Positions 63,475 to 64,000 of a DNA stretch of 64,000 nucleotides are shown piece by piece. Each line of letters opens with the position of its first letter. Within the stretch, counting starts at the first letter, position 1. The notes beneath the pieces were generated by a model, which did no database searches, was not told the origin of the DNA, and saw nothing but the letters and a program-made list of their open reading frames with translations. The stretch is from Nocardia sp. XZ_19_385. GTDB lineage: Bacteria > Actinomycetota > Actinomycetes > Mycobacteriales > Mycobacteriaceae. The stretch covers positions 434,001 through 498,000 of the forward strand of contig NZ_JACVEE010000001.1 of assembly GCF_015355755.1 (NCBI RefSeq), given 5' to 3'. The position numbers and the translations under genes are program-made.

Positions 63475-64000
63475 CTATTCGAGTTCGCCCTCGGTCTCCA
63501 GGTACACCTGACGCAACCGGTCCAGCGTCTCCTGCTCCGGCGCCGCCCACATGCCGCGCTCGGCCGCCTCCAGCAGACGCTCGGTGATCCCGTGCAGCGC
63601 CCACGGGTTCGACTGCTCCATGAACTTGCGGTTCACGTCGTCGAAAACGTAGCTCTCGGTGAGCTTCTCGTACATCCAGTCGGCAACCACGTCGGTGGTG
63701 GCGTCGTACCCGAACAGATAGTCGACGGTGGCGGCCATCTCGAACGCGCCCTTGTAGCCGTGCCGGCGCATCGCCTCCAGCCAGCGCGGGTTCACCACGC
63801 GGGCCCGGAACACCCGCGAGGTCTCCTCGGAAAGGGTGCGGGTGCGCACCGCGTCGGGCCGGGTGCTGTCACCGATGTAGGCCTCGGGGTTCTTGCCCGT
63901 CAGCGCGCGCACGGTGGCGACCATGCCGCCGTGATACTGGAAGTAGTCGTCGGAGTCGGCGATATCGTGCTCTCGGGTATCGGTGTTCTTGGCGGCCACC
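63475..64000 (-). CDS. cobN: Cobaltochelatase subunit CobN, C-terminal end (continues beyond window)
   Basis: The frame is open to the last base; 174 residues of a protein normally over 1,200 long are present. The C-terminal hallmarks are clear: DDYFQYHGGMVATVRALTG, NPRWLEAMRRHGYKGAFEMA and FMEQSNPWALHGITERLLEA. CobN is the large subunit that inserts cobalt into hydrogenobyrinic acid diamide, with CobS and CobT, in aerobic cobalamin synthesis. The visible ATG near 63999 is internal, not the start. Confidence 0.95.
   Translation of the reverse strand, partial: VAAKNTDTREHDIADSDDYFQYHGGMVATVRALTGKNPEAYIGDSTRPDAVRTRTLSEETSRVFRARVVNPRWLEAMRRHGYKGAFEMAATVDYLFGYDATTDVVADWMYEKLTESYVFDDVNRKFMEQSNPWALHGITERLLEAAERGMWAAPEQETLDRLRQVYLETEGELE

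Overview
The window is high-GC actinobacterial DNA, most likely from Nocardia or a close mycolic-acid relative. The evidence is GC-rich third codon positions, frequent GTG starts and GTGA/ATGA overlaps, an RbpA gene flanked by a homologue of the mycobacterial zinc-finger gene beside it, and lnt and fxsA further along as in mycobacteria. F420/PPOX-type, DUF4333 and PAS-ANTAR proteins also fit. No rRNA, tRNA, CRISPR array, phage or intact insertion sequence was seen.

Bases 1-13 kb hold ordinary chromosomal genes: a cut-off serine protease, a copper chaperone-DyP peroxidase pair, small membrane proteins, a 2OG-Fe(II) oxygenase, an alpha/beta hydrolase behind two operator palindromes, an SDR, a DHFR-like protein, aat and a YjbR-family protein. 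Bases 13-19.4 kb are a patchy region of small secreted proteins, a pseudo-peptidase, a 41-residue membrane peptide, a nucleotidyltransferase and a TetR-controlled VOC operon that ends in a decayed oxidoreductase. A second internally deleted gene (metallo-beta-lactamase fold) lies at 6.5-6.9 kb.

Bases 19.4-26.7 kb carry a PAS-ANTAR regulator, HdeD-like and PhnB-like proteins, a GT9 glycosyltransferase, an ArsR regulator, an M23 peptidase, a multi-spanning membrane protein and rbpA. Next, on the minus strand, comes the main accessory block (26.7-42.6 kb): one 4,603-residue NRPS (C-A-T x4, then TE), a 58-residue gene that starts directly after its stop, and a DrrA/DrrB-type ABC exporter. The genes are adjacent or overlapping and read as one operon. 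Adenylation domain 1 has a serine code identical to the one I recall for EntF, and the first condensation domain looks EntF/DhbF-like. A capped Ser-X-X-X peptide is therefore the simplest prediction. The block sits between rbpA and lnt, which I recall as neighbours in mycobacteria.

Bases 43-48.4 kb hold lnt, an amidohydrolase, two Uma2 proteins and fxsA. Bases 48.5-55.7 kb hold a NarL-type two-component pair, a TSUP transporter, a TetR regulator, the TldD/TldE protease pair linked by a 26-codon reading frame, and a DUF4333 protein. Bases 55.8-64 kb hold several small regulator-target pairs whose operators can be read directly: PadR with a VOC protein, an XRE protein with a methionine aminopeptidase, and a WYL regulator sharing a 25-bp palindrome with an epoxide hydrolase/methyltransferase promoter. 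The window ends inside cobN.
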